Part shown: piece by piece, positions 18,150 through 29,623 of the stretch | Layout: each line of letters opens with the position of its first letter | Position numbering within the stretch: the first letter of the stretch is position 1 | DNA from: Hydrogenophaga sp. | GTDB taxonomy: Bacteria; Pseudomonadota; Gammaproteobacteria; Burkholderiales; Burkholderiaceae_C | Assembly (NCBI RefSeq): GCF_026125785.1 | Contig: NZ_JAHCKL010000007.1 | Location: 124,001-188,000, forward strand | DNA length: 64,000 bases | Direction: 5' to 3' | Position numbers and translations under genes: made by a program | The notes under the pieces: generated by a model | What the model saw: the letters and a program-made list of their open reading frames with translations, nothing else | What the model was told of the DNA's origin: nothing | The model's database searches: none

Positions 18150-18449
18150 AGGCCCCCACGCTCCACCGCTGCGCGGGTCGCTGCCCCCCGAGGGGGCTGA
18201 CCCCGCCTTGGGAGCGGCCCGGCGGCGGGGTCCATGGCCCCCCACGCTCCACCGCTTCGCGGGTCGCTGCCCTCCGAGGGGGCTGACCCCGCCTTGGGAG
18301 CGGCCCGGCGGCGGGGTCTGTGGCCCCCACGCTCCGCCGCTGCGCGGGTCGCTGCCCCCCGAGGGGGCTGACCCCGCCTTGGGGCGGCCCGGCGGCGGGG
18401 TCCGTGGCCCCCACGCTCCACCGCTTCGCGGGTCGCTGCCCCCCCGCTC
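18150..18449. repeat. GC-rich tandem repeat array, 84-86 bp unit, about 3.5 copies
   Basis: Copies begin at 18150, 18236, 18322 and 18406 (each with GGCCCCCACGCTCC or a one-base variant); the fourth is cut short at about 18449. Each unit contains a CCCCCGAGGGGG-type hairpin and a second inverted repeat (GACCCCGCC with GGCGGGGTC). The array fills essentially the whole 315-bp gap between the converging MipA-like gene and uvrA, with no gene in it. The same unit recurs in opposite orientation at 36902-37042 and 45083-45431. It may act as a transcription barrier or nucleoid-protein site. Confidence 0.85.
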
Positions 18450-18463
18450 CGGGTGGGTGGCTT

Positions 18464-21517
<3,054 letters not shown>

Positions 21518-21523
21518 CCCGAC

Positions 21524-21529
21524 ATGATA
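21524..21529 (-). promoter_or_regulatory. -10-like hexamer directly before uvrA
   Basis: On the minus strand TATCAT ends 6 nt (GTCGGG) before the TTG start codon at 21517. This supports both the TTG start and a leaderless or near-leaderless message. There is no Shine-Dalgarno and no obvious -35. Confidence 0.35.
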
Positions 21530-21632
21530 AGGCGGCGGGCCACGCCATGCCAGGCACGTCTTTGCGGCGAATCAAGGGGAACTGTCGCCATCGCGGACAA
21601 TAGGCGTCTTTGCCGATGACCCATCGCCCGCC

Positions 21633-22877
21633 TTGTCCTCCCTGCAGCCCGCCGCCTCACAGCCAGCCGCCCCGCTGACCGACGCCACCCAGATGACGCC
21701 CGAAGAGCGCCGCTCCAGCGCAGCGCTCGCGGCCATCTATGCGCTGCGCATGCTCGGGCTGTTCCTGGTGCTGCCGGTCTTCGCGCTGCAGGCGCGCCAC
21801 TACCCCGGTGGCGACGATCCTGCGCTGGTGGGCCTGGCCATGGGCGTCTACGGCCTCACGCAGGCCTTCCTGCAGATCCCCATGGGCATGGCCTCGGACC
21901 GGCTGGGGCGCAAGCCGGTCATCCTTGCCGGCCTGGCCATCTTCGTGCTGGGCAGCGCGCTGGCTGCCTGGGCACCCACGCTGCACTGGCTGGTGGCCGG
22001 CCGGGCGCTCCAGGGCGCGGGCGCCATCTCGGCGGCGGTCACCGCGCTGCTGGCCGATCTCACGCGCGATCAGGTGCGCACCAAGTCGATGGCGCTGGTC
22101 GGCATCAGCATCGCGCTCATGTTCGCGCTCTCGCTGGTGCTGGCCCCGGTGCTGGCGGCCCGCATCGGCCTGTCCGGCCTGTTCGCGCTCACCGCCGTGC
22201 TGGCGCTGGCGGGCATGGCCGTGGTGGCCTGGGTCGTGCCGCCCGAGCCGCCACTCCCGGCCGTGGCCGCGCGTGGTGGCCTGCGCGAAGTCCTGGGCCA
22301 TGCCGAACTGCTGCGCGTGAACCTGGGCGTCTTCGTGCTGCATGCGGTGCAGATCGCGATGTGGATGGCAGTGCCCGCCCTGCTGGTGCAGGCGGGCGTG
22401 GCCAATGCCGACCACTGGCAGGTCTACCTGCCGGCGGTGGTGGCCTCTCTGCTGATCATGGGCGGCGTGCTGTTCCGCCTGGAACGCATGGGCCATTTCA
22501 AGGCGGTCTACCTGGGTTCCATCGCGCTCGTGGTGCTGGTGCAGATCGGGTTCCTGCTGGTGCAGGACTCGGCCTCGCTCTGGCCCGTGGCCGTGCTGCT
22601 GTGCCTCTACTTCGTGGGCTTCAACACGCAGGAGGCCAGCCAGCCCAGCCTGGTCTCGCGCCTGGCGGCACCGCGCCAGCGCGGCGCGGCTCTGGGCGTG
22701 CAGAACACGCTGATGTCGCTGGGCATCTTCGTGGGCGGCAGCGTGGGGGGCCTCATCGCGCGGCAATGGGGCAGCACGGGCATCTTCACCGCCAGCGCCA
22801 CGCTCATGCTGTTGTGGCTGGTGCTGGCGTGGCCCATGAAGGCCCCGCCAGCCGCCGGGTCAGCCTCGCGGCACTGA
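21633..22877 (+). CDS. major facilitator superfamily transporter (YajR-like, short form)
   Basis: 414 aa with twelve predicted helices. Motif A is clear (MASDRLGRKPVILAGL) and the second half ends FNTQEASQPSLVSRLAAP, typical of the YajR/DHA1 drug-proton antiporter group, but there is no C-terminal YAM domain. The start is taken as TTG at 21633; the ATG at 21693 (MTPEERRSSAALAAIY) is an equally reasonable start because it directly precedes the conserved first helix. The gene is divergent from uvrA, and its last 18 bp overlap the 3' end of the convergent ClC gene. Substrate unknown. Confidence 0.88.
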   Translation: MSSLQPAASQPAAPLTDATQMTPEERRSSAALAAIYALRMLGLFLVLPVFALQARHYPGGDDPALVGLAMGVYGLTQAFLQIPMGMASDRLGRKPVILAGLAIFVLGSALAAWAPTLHWLVAGRALQGAGAISAAVTALLADLTRDQVRTKSMALVGISIALMFALSLVLAPVLAARIGLSGLFALTAVLALAGMAVVAWVVPPEPPLPAVAARGGLREVLGHAELLRVNLGVFVLHAVQIAMWMAVPALLVQAGVANADHWQVYLPAVVASLLIMGGVLFRLERMGHFKAVYLGSIALVVLVQIGFLLVQDSASLWPVAVLLCLYFVGFNTQEASQPSLVSRLAAPRQRGAALGVQNTLMSLGIFVGGSVGGLIARQWGSTGIFTASATLMLLWLVLAWPMKAPPAAGSASRH

Positions 22878-24242
22878 GGCGGCGGAAGGATCGGCCGGCG
22901 GACTGGCGGCAGGCGGCTCGCGCAGCGAACGCATCATGAGGGTCGACATGGTGCTGTAGAGCGGTCGGCTGATCATGCGCGACACCAGACTGGACAGCAG
23001 CGCGCAGGCCATCAGGCTGAGCACCATGCCATGGCCGTCGGTCATCTCCATGACGATGATCATGGCGGTGATCGGCGTCTGCGTGACAGCGGCCAGGAAG
23101 CCGCACATACCCAGCGCGATCAGCGCCGCGCCATGCGGCGAGCTCAGCAGCCAGGCCACGTCCGCGCCCAGGCCCGCACCGATCGACAGGCTGGGCCCGA
23201 AGATGCCCCCAGGCACACCGGTCCATGCCGACAGCCAGGACGCGATGAACTTCAGGCCGGTGAACAGCAGCGGCTGGTGCACGCTGGCGACATCGGCCGA
23301 ATGGTCCAGCAAGGCCTTGGTGTGTTCATGGCCCACCCCCACGGTCTGCCCCTGGCTCACCACGGCAATCACGGCCACGGCCAGGCCGCACAGCGCGGCG
23401 AACGCCACCGGACGTTTGCGGCGGTAGGCACAGAAGCGGTCCGGCAGGCCAGTGAACGAGGCCAGCATCAGGCGCGAGAGCAGGCCACCCAGCAGGCCGC
23501 AACCGATCGCCACCAGGGCTCCCGGCAGCAGCAGTGCCCACCACGACACCGCCTCCACCCGCACACGGCCAAAGTAGGACAGGTTGCCAAACGCCGAGAC
23601 AGCCACGAGGCCGGCGATCACGATGGCCGCGAGCATCAGGCCGCTGCTGCGGTCGAGCAGGCGGCGCGAGAGCTCTTCGATGGCAAACACGATGCCGCCC
23701 AGCGGGGTGTTGAAGGCTGCGGCGATACCGGCGGCGCCACCCGCCACGATGAGTTCCCGGTCGCTGATGCCCGAGGCGGGCGACAGCCAGCGCCGCGCGT
23801 GCAGCATGATCCCCGCAGCCACCTGGACCGAAGGGCCCTGCCTGCCAATCGACAGTCCGGCCAGCAGACCGCCGGACACCGCCAGGATCTTGGCCACGCT
23901 CAGGCGCAGCGAAACGAAGCGCGAACGCTCGCGCAGGGGTGTGGCCGGGTCCAGCGCGGTCAGCACCTGCGGCACGCCGGAACCCACGGCACCCGGTGCC
24001 CAGCGCCGCACCGCCCAGACCACCAGCGCGGTCAGCGCCGGCGTCCAGAGCAGCGGCGCCCACCACCACTGGCCACGCATCCGGCCATACACATCCAGGG
24101 CCGCATCGGCCAACAGGGTGAACGCCACCACGGCAAGACCGGTGAGCACCGCGTAGGCGATGACGATGGCACGGTCGATCCACTGGCGCGCGCCGCCCAT
24201 CTCGTCGCGCAGGTTCTGCAGGAAATCCGGTTCACCCTTCAT
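22860..24242 (-). CDS. ClC-family chloride channel/antiporter-like protein
   Basis: 460-aa membrane protein with ClC anion-selectivity elements: GSGVPQ (residues 87-92), the GRxGP segment, and GGIFGPSLSIGAG near the C-terminus. The position equivalent to the gating glutamate (Glu148 of E. coli ClcA, in GREGP) is Gln135 here (SIGRQGPSVQ). The cytoplasmic-side glutamate region is present (GIVFAIEELSRR). Loss of the gating Glu uncouples protons in studied ClCs, so this member may not be a 2Cl/H antiporter. There is no CBS domain. On the minus strand TACACT ends 8 nt before the ATG, a near-leaderless layout. Divergent from ssb. Confidence 0.9.
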   Translation of the reverse strand: MKGEPDFLQNLRDEMGGARQWIDRAIVIAYAVLTGLAVVAFTLLADAALDVYGRMRGQWWWAPLLWTPALTALVVWAVRRWAPGAVGSGVPQVLTALDPATPLRERSRFVSLRLSVAKILAVSGGLLAGLSIGRQGPSVQVAAGIMLHARRWLSPASGISDRELIVAGGAAGIAAAFNTPLGGIVFAIEELSRRLLDRSSGLMLAAIVIAGLVAVSAFGNLSYFGRVRVEAVSWWALLLPGALVAIGCGLLGGLLSRLMLASFTGLPDRFCAYRRKRPVAFAALCGLAVAVIAVVSQGQTVGVGHEHTKALLDHSADVASVHQPLLFTGLKFIASWLSAWTGVPGGIFGPSLSIGAGLGADVAWLLSSPHGAALIALGMCGFLAAVTQTPITAMIIVMEMTDGHGMVLSLMACALLSSLVSRMISRPLYSTMSTLMMRSLREPPAASPPADPSAASVPRG

Positions 24243-24353
24243 GGCCGGTCAGTGTAAGGGCGCGTCCGGGGCGAACCCGCAGTTGCGGCACAATGACAGG
24301 TCATCTTGCGGCCGCGCCCACGAGGGTTGCCGCCTCCACCTCAGGACACCACC

Positions 24354-24854
24354 ATGGCATCAGTCAACAAAGTCATCCTCGTCGGCAACTGCGGCCGCGA
24401 CCCCGAAATCCGCTACCTGCCCTCGGGCCAGGCCGTGGCCAACGTCAGCGTGGCCACCTCCAGCCGGCGCAAGGACCGCAACAGCGGCGAGATGATCGAG
24501 GACACCCAGTGGCACCGCGTCACGTTCTACGACCGCCTGGCCGAGATCGCTGGCGAGTACGTGAAGAAGGGCCGCCCGATCTACGTCGAAGGCCGCCTGA
24601 AGTACGGCAAGTACACCGGCCAGGACGGCATTGAGAAGAACACGGTGGACATCATCGCCACCGAGCTGCAGTTGCTCGGCGGCCGTGAAGGCATGGGCGG
24701 AGGTGGCGAAGAAGGCGGCGGTGGCGGCGGCGGCTACGCCCGTCCGGCGGCCGCACCGCGCGCGCCCGCGGCCGCACCGCGCCAGGCCCCGGCGGCCGCC
24801 CCTGCACGCCAGTCCAGCGGTTTCGACGACATGGACGACGACATCCCGTTCTGA
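24354..24854 (+). CDS. ssb: single-stranded DNA-binding protein
   Basis: 166 aa. The OB-fold domain (residues 1 to about 110) starts [20 protein letters not shown] and includes [22 protein letters not shown] Gly-rich then Ala/Pro-rich disordered linker follows, and the protein ends in the acidic tip DDMDDDIPF that recruits replication and repair partners. The start is the ATG at 24354, which matches the family N-terminus; an in-frame upstream start at 24306 would add 16 residues. A -10-like CACAAT lies about 60 bp upstream. It is closed by a clear Rho-independent terminator. uvrA, an MFS gene and ssb commonly sit together in this family. Confidence 0.97.
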   Translation: MASVNKVILVGNCGRDPEIRYLPSGQAVANVSVATSSRRKDRNSGEMIEDTQWHRVTFYDRLAEIAGEYVKKGRPIYVEGRLKYGKYTGQDGIEKNTVDIIATELQLLGGREGMGGGGEEGGGGGGGYARPAAAPRAPAAAPRQAPAAAPARQSSGFDDMDDDIPF

Positions 24855-24883
24855 ACACAGCCAACCCACACGTACAGACGCCC

Positions 24884-24915
24884 GGCCCGGGGCCTTCATG
24901 GCCCCGGGCCTTTTT
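24884..24915 (+). terminator. Rho-independent terminator after ssb
   Basis: An 11-bp GC stem (GGCCCGGGGCC, 24884-24894, with its complement at 24900-24910), a TTCAT loop and a T5 tract at 24911-24915, 29 bp after the ssb stop. Textbook intrinsic terminator. Confidence 0.93.
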
Positions 24916-24962
24916 CATGGTGGCGAGCCCGCCGCACGCGCGGCAGGCGAAACCGGGCGACC

Positions 24963-25010
24963 GGGGAAATTTTTTCCCGAACATGGGGAAAAACAGAAAA
25001 CAGATTCCCC
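24963..25010 (+). promoter_or_regulatory. A/T-rich region with mutually exclusive hairpins
   Basis: In an otherwise GC-rich gap (24916-25107) this block holds GGGAAA/TTTCCC (24964-24969 with 24973-24978), TTTTTCCC/GGGAAAAA (24971-24978 with 24986-24993) and GGGGAA/TTCCCC (24985-24990 with 25005-25010). The second pairing excludes the other two. This resembles an attenuator-like switch about 100 bp before the cysteine desulfurase gene, but no known riboswitch or leader peptide was recognised. Function is inference. Confidence 0.35.
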
Positions 25011-25107
25011 CTGGAGCGCCCATTCATGGGCAAAAGGGACAGGGCTTGCCCTGGGTGGCCCGCAGAATCTGCGGCACCGCACCGTCGCCTCGCAAGAGCC
25101 CGCACCC

Positions 25108-26679
25108 ATGGACATCTACCTCGACGCCAACGCCACCACCCCGGTGTTGCCCCAAGCCCAGGCCGCCGCGCTCGCGGCCATGAACGACTGCTTCGGCAAC
25201 CCCAGCAGCACCCACACCAGCGGCCTGCGGGCCCGCGCCCTGCTGGAACGGGTGCGCGCCGACGCACGCCGCGTGCTGGGGGCGCCCACCGGACAACTGC
25301 TGTTCACCAGCGGCGCCACGGAAGGCATCCACACGGCGGTGCTGTCGGCACTCTGTGATCTGCGCGAACAGCGCGCCCGCGGCGCGCAGCGCGGCCAGGC
25401 CTCGCTGCTGCTCCACGGCGCCACCGAGCACAAGGCGGTACCTGCCGCCCTGGCGCACTGGAACCGGATCCTGGGGCTGGGCCTGGTGCTGAAAGCCATA
25501 CCCGTCGGGCCGGATGGCCACCACGATCTGGACTGGCTGCGCCGCCATGCGCCCGAGGCGGCGCTGGTCTGCACCATGGCCGCCAACAACGAGACCGGCG
25601 TGGTCAGCGACCTCGACGGCATTTCGGCGGCGCTCGCGGACAGCCGGCCCCTCTGGCTGGTGGACGGTGTACAGGCGCTGGGCAAGCTGCCCCTGCGGCT
25701 GCTCGAACGGGGCATCGACTACGCGCCGTTCTCTGGCCACAAGCTGTACGCCCCCAAGGGCGTGGGCATGCTGTATGTGCGCGAGGGCGCGCCTTTCACC
25801 CCTTTGCTGACAGGTGGCGACCAGGAAGGCGCGCTGCGCGCGGGCACGGAAAACATGAGCGGCATCGCGGCCCTCGGCGCGGTGCTGGAGGCGCTGGAAG
25901 ATGGCCAGACCTTCCAGGCTCCCACCGCCCTGCGAGACCGCCGCGAGCGCCTGATCGCGGCCCTGCGGGAAGCGTTTCCCGCGCTGGTGCTCAACGCGCC
26001 GGTCGAACACGGCCTGCCGACCACCCTCAACTTCGCCGTGCCGGGACTGGCCTCCAAACAACTGCTGGATCTTTTTGACGCTGCCGGCATGCGCGTGAGC
26101 GCAGGCTCGGCCTGCGGCGCGGCCAAGGCCCAGCCCAGCGAGGTGCTTCTGGCCATGGGCCTCTCGGAGTGGCAGGCCGCGTCAGCGGTGCGTCTGTCCA
26201 TTGGCGCCGCCGATCCCGCGAGCGCCATCGACGAGGCCTGTGCCCGCATACGCGCCTGCGGCGACGCGCTGCGCGCCGGCGGCGCGGCCAGCGCATCACC
26301 CGAGCGTTCGTTGCAGGCGGCGAGGCCGTTGGCCGACAACGTGGGGCTGAATGCCGCGCAGGTGCAGGCGCTGATGCGCGCCTCGCCCAGGCCCTTGCTG
26401 GTGGACGTGCGCGAGGCCAGCGAACAGGCCGTGTCCGGCGAGGCGGTCCTGGGGCCGGGGTTCGACTGCACGCGCGCGCCCTTGTCGGCCTTGTCCAGCC
26501 ACCTTCCGGACTGGCTCGGACTGCCGGTCGATGTACCGGTGCTGTTCTTCTGCCGCAGTGGCAACCGCAGCGCCCAGGCCGCGCGGGCGCTGCGCGACCT
26601 GGGCCGCGAGCAGGCCTGGAGCCTGGAAGGTGGCCTGGCGCTGTGGCCGGTGCACGCAGCGACGCGTGCACCGGACTGA
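25108..26679 (+). CDS. cysteine desulfurase-like aminotransferase (class V) fused to rhodanese
   Basis: 523 aa. Residues 1 to about 390 are a class V PLP enzyme of the NifS/IscS type: MDIYLDANATTPVLPQA, FTSGATEGIHTAV, MAANNETGVVSDL, the PLP lysine at about 212 in FSGHKLYAPKG, and the mobile-loop cysteine at about 336 in SAGSACGAAKAQPSEVL. Residues about 410-523 form a rhodanese domain with LLVDVREASEQAV and a catalytic loop CRSGNRS (Cys about 482). The natural inference is that persulfide made by the desulfurase is passed directly to the rhodanese cysteine. No iscU, tusA or thiI is adjacent. The start is the ATG giving the conserved N-terminus. Confidence 0.9.
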   Translation: MDIYLDANATTPVLPQAQAAALAAMNDCFGNPSSTHTSGLRARALLERVRADARRVLGAPTGQLLFTSGATEGIHTAVLSALCDLREQRARGAQRGQASLLLHGATEHKAVPAALAHWNRILGLGLVLKAIPVGPDGHHDLDWLRRHAPEAALVCTMAANNETGVVSDLDGISAALADSRPLWLVDGVQALGKLPLRLLERGIDYAPFSGHKLYAPKGVGMLYVREGAPFTPLLTGGDQEGALRAGTENMSGIAALGAVLEALEDGQTFQAPTALRDRRERLIAALREAFPALVLNAPVEHGLPTTLNFAVPGLASKQLLDLFDAAGMRVSAGSACGAAKAQPSEVLLAMGLSEWQAASAVRLSIGAADPASAIDEACARIRACGDALRAGGAASASPERSLQAARPLADNVGLNAAQVQALMRASPRPLLVDVREASEQAVSGEAVLGPGFDCTRAPLSALSSHLPDWLGLPVDVPVLFFCRSGNRSAQAARALRDLGREQAWSLEGGLALWPVHAATRAPD

Positions 26680-26687
26680 GGCCGCCG

Positions 26688-28646
26688 TCAGGCCAGAAGC
26701 GCCCCGACCCGCTGGTGCAGCAGTTCGGGCGACACCGCAGCCGGGGCCAGCGGGGTCCCCACATTGAGGCCGACACGGTTGAAGAAACCGCGCCGGAACG
26801 GCCGCACCATGGCCACCCGCTCGCCGTTGCGTTCCTCGACCCGGCTGAAGTAGGAGCCCCAGAGGTTGGTCAGGCCCATGGGAATCACCGGCGGCTGCAG
26901 GCCTTCGCGCGCAGCGAGCTCCAGGATCTTCATCACACCGCCCTTGAAAGGCTGCAACTGGCCGTCGCGCGTGATGCCTCCTTCAGGAAAGATGGCCAGC
27001 AGCTCTCCCTCTCGCAGGGCGGCGGCGGCAGCAGCGAACGCCGCCTCGTAGGCCGCCGGGTCTTCCTTCTGCGGCGCGATGGGAATGGCCTTGGCCAGAC
27101 GGAACAGCCAGCCCAGCAGCGGCACACGGAAGATGCGGTGGTCCATCACGAACCGGATCGGCCGCGGGCTTGCGGCCATCAGCAACACGGCATCGACAAA
27201 GCTGACATGGTTGCAGACGATCACGGCCGCTCCCTCGGTGGGAATGTGCGCGTCGCCACTTACACGGAAGCGGTACACCAGCCGCGACGCCACCCAGGCC
27301 ACGAAGCGCAGCAGGTATTCGGGCACCAGCATGAAGATGTAGAACGCCACCACCGCGTTGGCCAGTCCGACCAGCAGGAACATCTGCGGGATGGTGAAAC
27401 CGGCGTGCAGCAAGGCGCCGGCGATCACGGCGCTGGCGATCATGAACAGCGCGTTGAGGATGTTGTTGGCGGCGATGATGCGCGCGCGGTGCGTAGGTTG
27501 GCTGCGCATCTGGATCAGCGCGTACATCGGCACGCTGTAGAGGCCGGCGAACAGGCTGAGCAGGGTCAGATCGGCCAGCACGCGCCAGTGGCCCGGCACC
27601 GCGAGGAACTCCGCCACGCCCAGCGTGGCCGATGGCGGCAGGCCACGCGCGGCGAAGTACAGGTCGATGGAAAACACGCTCATGCCGATGGCGCCCAGCG
27701 GCACCAGGCCGATTTCCACGTGACGCCGTGAAAGCACCTCGCACAGCAGGGAGCCGGTGCCGATGCCCACCGAGAACACGATCAGCAGCAGCGAGGCCAC
27801 CTGCTCGTTGCCGTGCAGCACCTCCTTGGCAAAGCTGGGGAACTGGCTGAGGAACACCGCGCCGAAGAACCACATCCAGCTGATGCCCAGCACCGAGCGG
27901 AACACCACCGTGTTGCCATGCGCCAGCCGCAGATTGCGCCAGGTCTCGGTCACCGGGTTCCAGTTGATCTTCAGCCCGGGATCGGTGGCCGGTGTCGCCG
28001 GCACGTAGTGCGCCGTGAGCCGGCCCAGCAACGCCAGCGCCACGCAGCTGAGGCCCACATGGTGCGCTCCGATCTCCGGCACGGCGATGATCAGACCGCC
28101 GGCCAGGTTGCCCAGCAGGATGGCGACGAAGGTCCCCATCTCCACCATGCCGTTGCCGCCGGTGAGCTCGCGTTCGCCCAGGTGGTGAGGCAGGTAGGCG
28201 AACTTCACCGGACCGAACAGGGTGGAGTGCAGGCCCATCAGAAAGGTGCAGAGCAGCAGCAGGGGGATCTGCGCGGTGAAGAACGCCCAGGCCGCCAAGG
28301 CCATGATCAGGATTTCCAGGCGCTTGACGAACACAATCAGCGTCCGCTTGTCGTACTTGTCCGCAAGCTGGCCACTGGTGGCCGAGAACAGCAGAAACGG
28401 CAGGATGAAGAGCGCCCCGATCACCAGGCCAGCCAGCGCCGGAGGCAGCCAGCCCACCTGCAACTGGTAGGTCACCATGACGGTGAAGGCGAACTTGAAC
28501 AGGTTGTCGTTCGCGGCACCGAGGAACTGCGTCCAGAAAAACGGTGCGAAACGGCGCTGGCGCAGCAGGCTGAACTGCCCTCCCTGGTGGACCGCATGGT
28601 CGGCGGGCACCGCCGCCGGATCAGGGGTGGTTGCGGATGTGGACAT
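26688..28646 (-). CDS. MFS transporter fused to PlsC-type acyltransferase (LplT-Aas like)
   Basis: 652 aa. The N-terminal two-thirds (about residues 20-420) is a twelve-helix MFS domain similar to the lysophospholipid flippase LplT (GAANDNLFKFAFTVMVTYQ; SGQLADKYDKRTLIVFVKRLE). The C-terminus is a PlsC acyltransferase with NHVSFVDAV (HX4D), PIRFVMDHRIFRVP, and FPEGGITRDGQLQPFKGG. By analogy with the E. coli lplT-aas pair it should import lysophospholipids and re-acylate them, but there is no AMP-binding acyl-ACP synthetase domain at the C-terminus. The start ATG has a strong GAAGGAGGA site. Convergent with the desulfurase gene, 8 bp apart. Confidence 0.9.
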   Translation of the reverse strand: MSTSATTPDPAAVPADHAVHQGGQFSLLRQRRFAPFFWTQFLGAANDNLFKFAFTVMVTYQLQVGWLPPALAGLVIGALFILPFLLFSATSGQLADKYDKRTLIVFVKRLEILIMALAAWAFFTAQIPLLLLCTFLMGLHSTLFGPVKFAYLPHHLGERELTGGNGMVEMGTFVAILLGNLAGGLIIAVPEIGAHHVGLSCVALALLGRLTAHYVPATPATDPGLKINWNPVTETWRNLRLAHGNTVVFRSVLGISWMWFFGAVFLSQFPSFAKEVLHGNEQVASLLLIVFSVGIGTGSLLCEVLSRRHVEIGLVPLGAIGMSVFSIDLYFAARGLPPSATLGVAEFLAVPGHWRVLADLTLLSLFAGLYSVPMYALIQMRSQPTHRARIIAANNILNALFMIASAVIAGALLHAGFTIPQMFLLVGLANAVVAFYIFMLVPEYLLRFVAWVASRLVYRFRVSGDAHIPTEGAAVIVCNHVSFVDAVLLMAASPRPIRFVMDHRIFRVPLLGWLFRLAKAIPIAPQKEDPAAYEAAFAAAAAALREGELLAIFPEGGITRDGQLQPFKGGVMKILELAAREGLQPPVIPMGLTNLWGSYFSRVEERNGERVAMVRPFRRGFFNRVGLNVGTPLAPAAVSPELLHQRVGALLA

Positions 28647-28657
28647 GGTCTCCTCCT

Positions 28658-29527
28658 TCAGGACGCAGTGGTATTGGAATGTCTGCTCGCTGCCGCACGG
28701 CGTGCCGTCGGCGCATTCTGCCCGAGACGCACCGCTCGCAGCGCGGCGATCACTGGCCATGCGGCCGCTGCCGCGCACAGGTGTTTGAGCGTGTGTCCCG
28801 AGACCAGGCCTCCGGTGAACTGGAAAACGCCCTCGTCGGCCATTTCCAGCAGCTTGGCCAGTGCATACAAGGCCAGCACCCATCCCAGACGCACCCCCAG
28901 CGCGCCGGCCACGGGCGGCTGCAGGGCCGCCCAGCCGATAAGCACCATGCCACCGAACTGCACCACCACCCAGGGCAGCACATGGCCGTGGCTGAACGGA
29001 AGCACGGCGGAAGCCAATGCGGTGAGCAGCGCCAGACACAGCGCCTGCGAGGCCAGCGAAGGGCTCGCCCGCTCGGCGACCGCCAGCGAGAGTGCGCCGG
29101 CAAAGGTCACGGCCATGCCCGCACGGTCGATCACCAGTCCCAGCGGGTCGGGTTGCAGGTGGTACCAGGCCGAGCCCAGGGCCGTGAGCACCAGGCCACC
29201 GAAGAACACCAGCAGCGCCTGCCAGGTATCGACCGCGACGTGCCGGCGCCCGAGCACCCACAGCCCCAGCACGCCGGCCGCCGCCAGCGGCAGGTTGCTG
29301 AGCACGTCCATGGCGTTGGGCAGGCCGAGAAAGCTGCGCGCATCCACGAACGGATGCCCGTGGGCGTAAAGGGTGGCGTGGCCGTGCGGGTGCACCGCCA
29401 GGCCCAGCCAGGACAACAAGGCAGGTCCGGCCAACAGCGCCAGCAGCCAGAGTCCGAGCCAGCCCAGGCCCAGCGTGCGCATGCGGGAGACAGCCAGGGT
29501 GCGAGAGGGAACGGAAGGGGTGGGCAC
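28658..29527 (-). CDS. CREST-type integral membrane hydrolase (alkaline-phytoceramidase-like)
   Basis: About 289-aa membrane protein with seven or eight predicted helices. The segments GSAWYHLQPDPLGLVIDRAG and SGHTLKHLCAAAAAW carry the spaced Ser/His/Asp/His residues expected of CREST-superfamily metal-dependent amidases such as alkaline ceramidases. The start is set at GTG 29527 because AGGAG lies 7 nt before it; an ATG at 29482 (MRTLGLGWLG) gives the same membrane part. It ends 11 bp before the MFS-PlsC gene on the same strand, so the two probably form an operon for lipid handling. Divergent from an HTH regulator. The enzymatic role is an inference from motif pattern. Confidence 0.7.
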   Translation of the reverse strand: MPTPSVPSRTLAVSRMRTLGLGWLGLWLLALLAGPALLSWLGLAVHPHGHATLYAHGHPFVDARSFLGLPNAMDVLSNLPLAAAGVLGLWVLGRRHVAVDTWQALLVFFGGLVLTALGSAWYHLQPDPLGLVIDRAGMAVTFAGALSLAVAERASPSLASQALCLALLTALASAVLPFSHGHVLPWVVVQFGGMVLIGWAALQPPVAGALGVRLGWVLALYALAKLLEMADEGVFQFTGGLVSGHTLKHLCAAAAAWPVIAALRAVRLGQNAPTARRAAASRHSNTTAS

Positions 29528-29623
29528 GGCGTTGCTCCTGTTGGAAATGGAAGGCGCAGTGTGCGAGCCAGCCTCGCCAGGAAGCATCGCTTTCCGATAC
29601 AGTGCAAACGACACGTTCAACAG

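Noticed and set aside
18150-18449. Possible CRISPR array
   Set aside because: Copies are contiguous with no unique spacers, the unit is 84-86 bp, and there are no cas genes in the window.
21518-21632. LexA/SOS box upstream of uvrA
   Set aside because: No CTGT-N8-ACAG-like sequence in the 115-bp gap.
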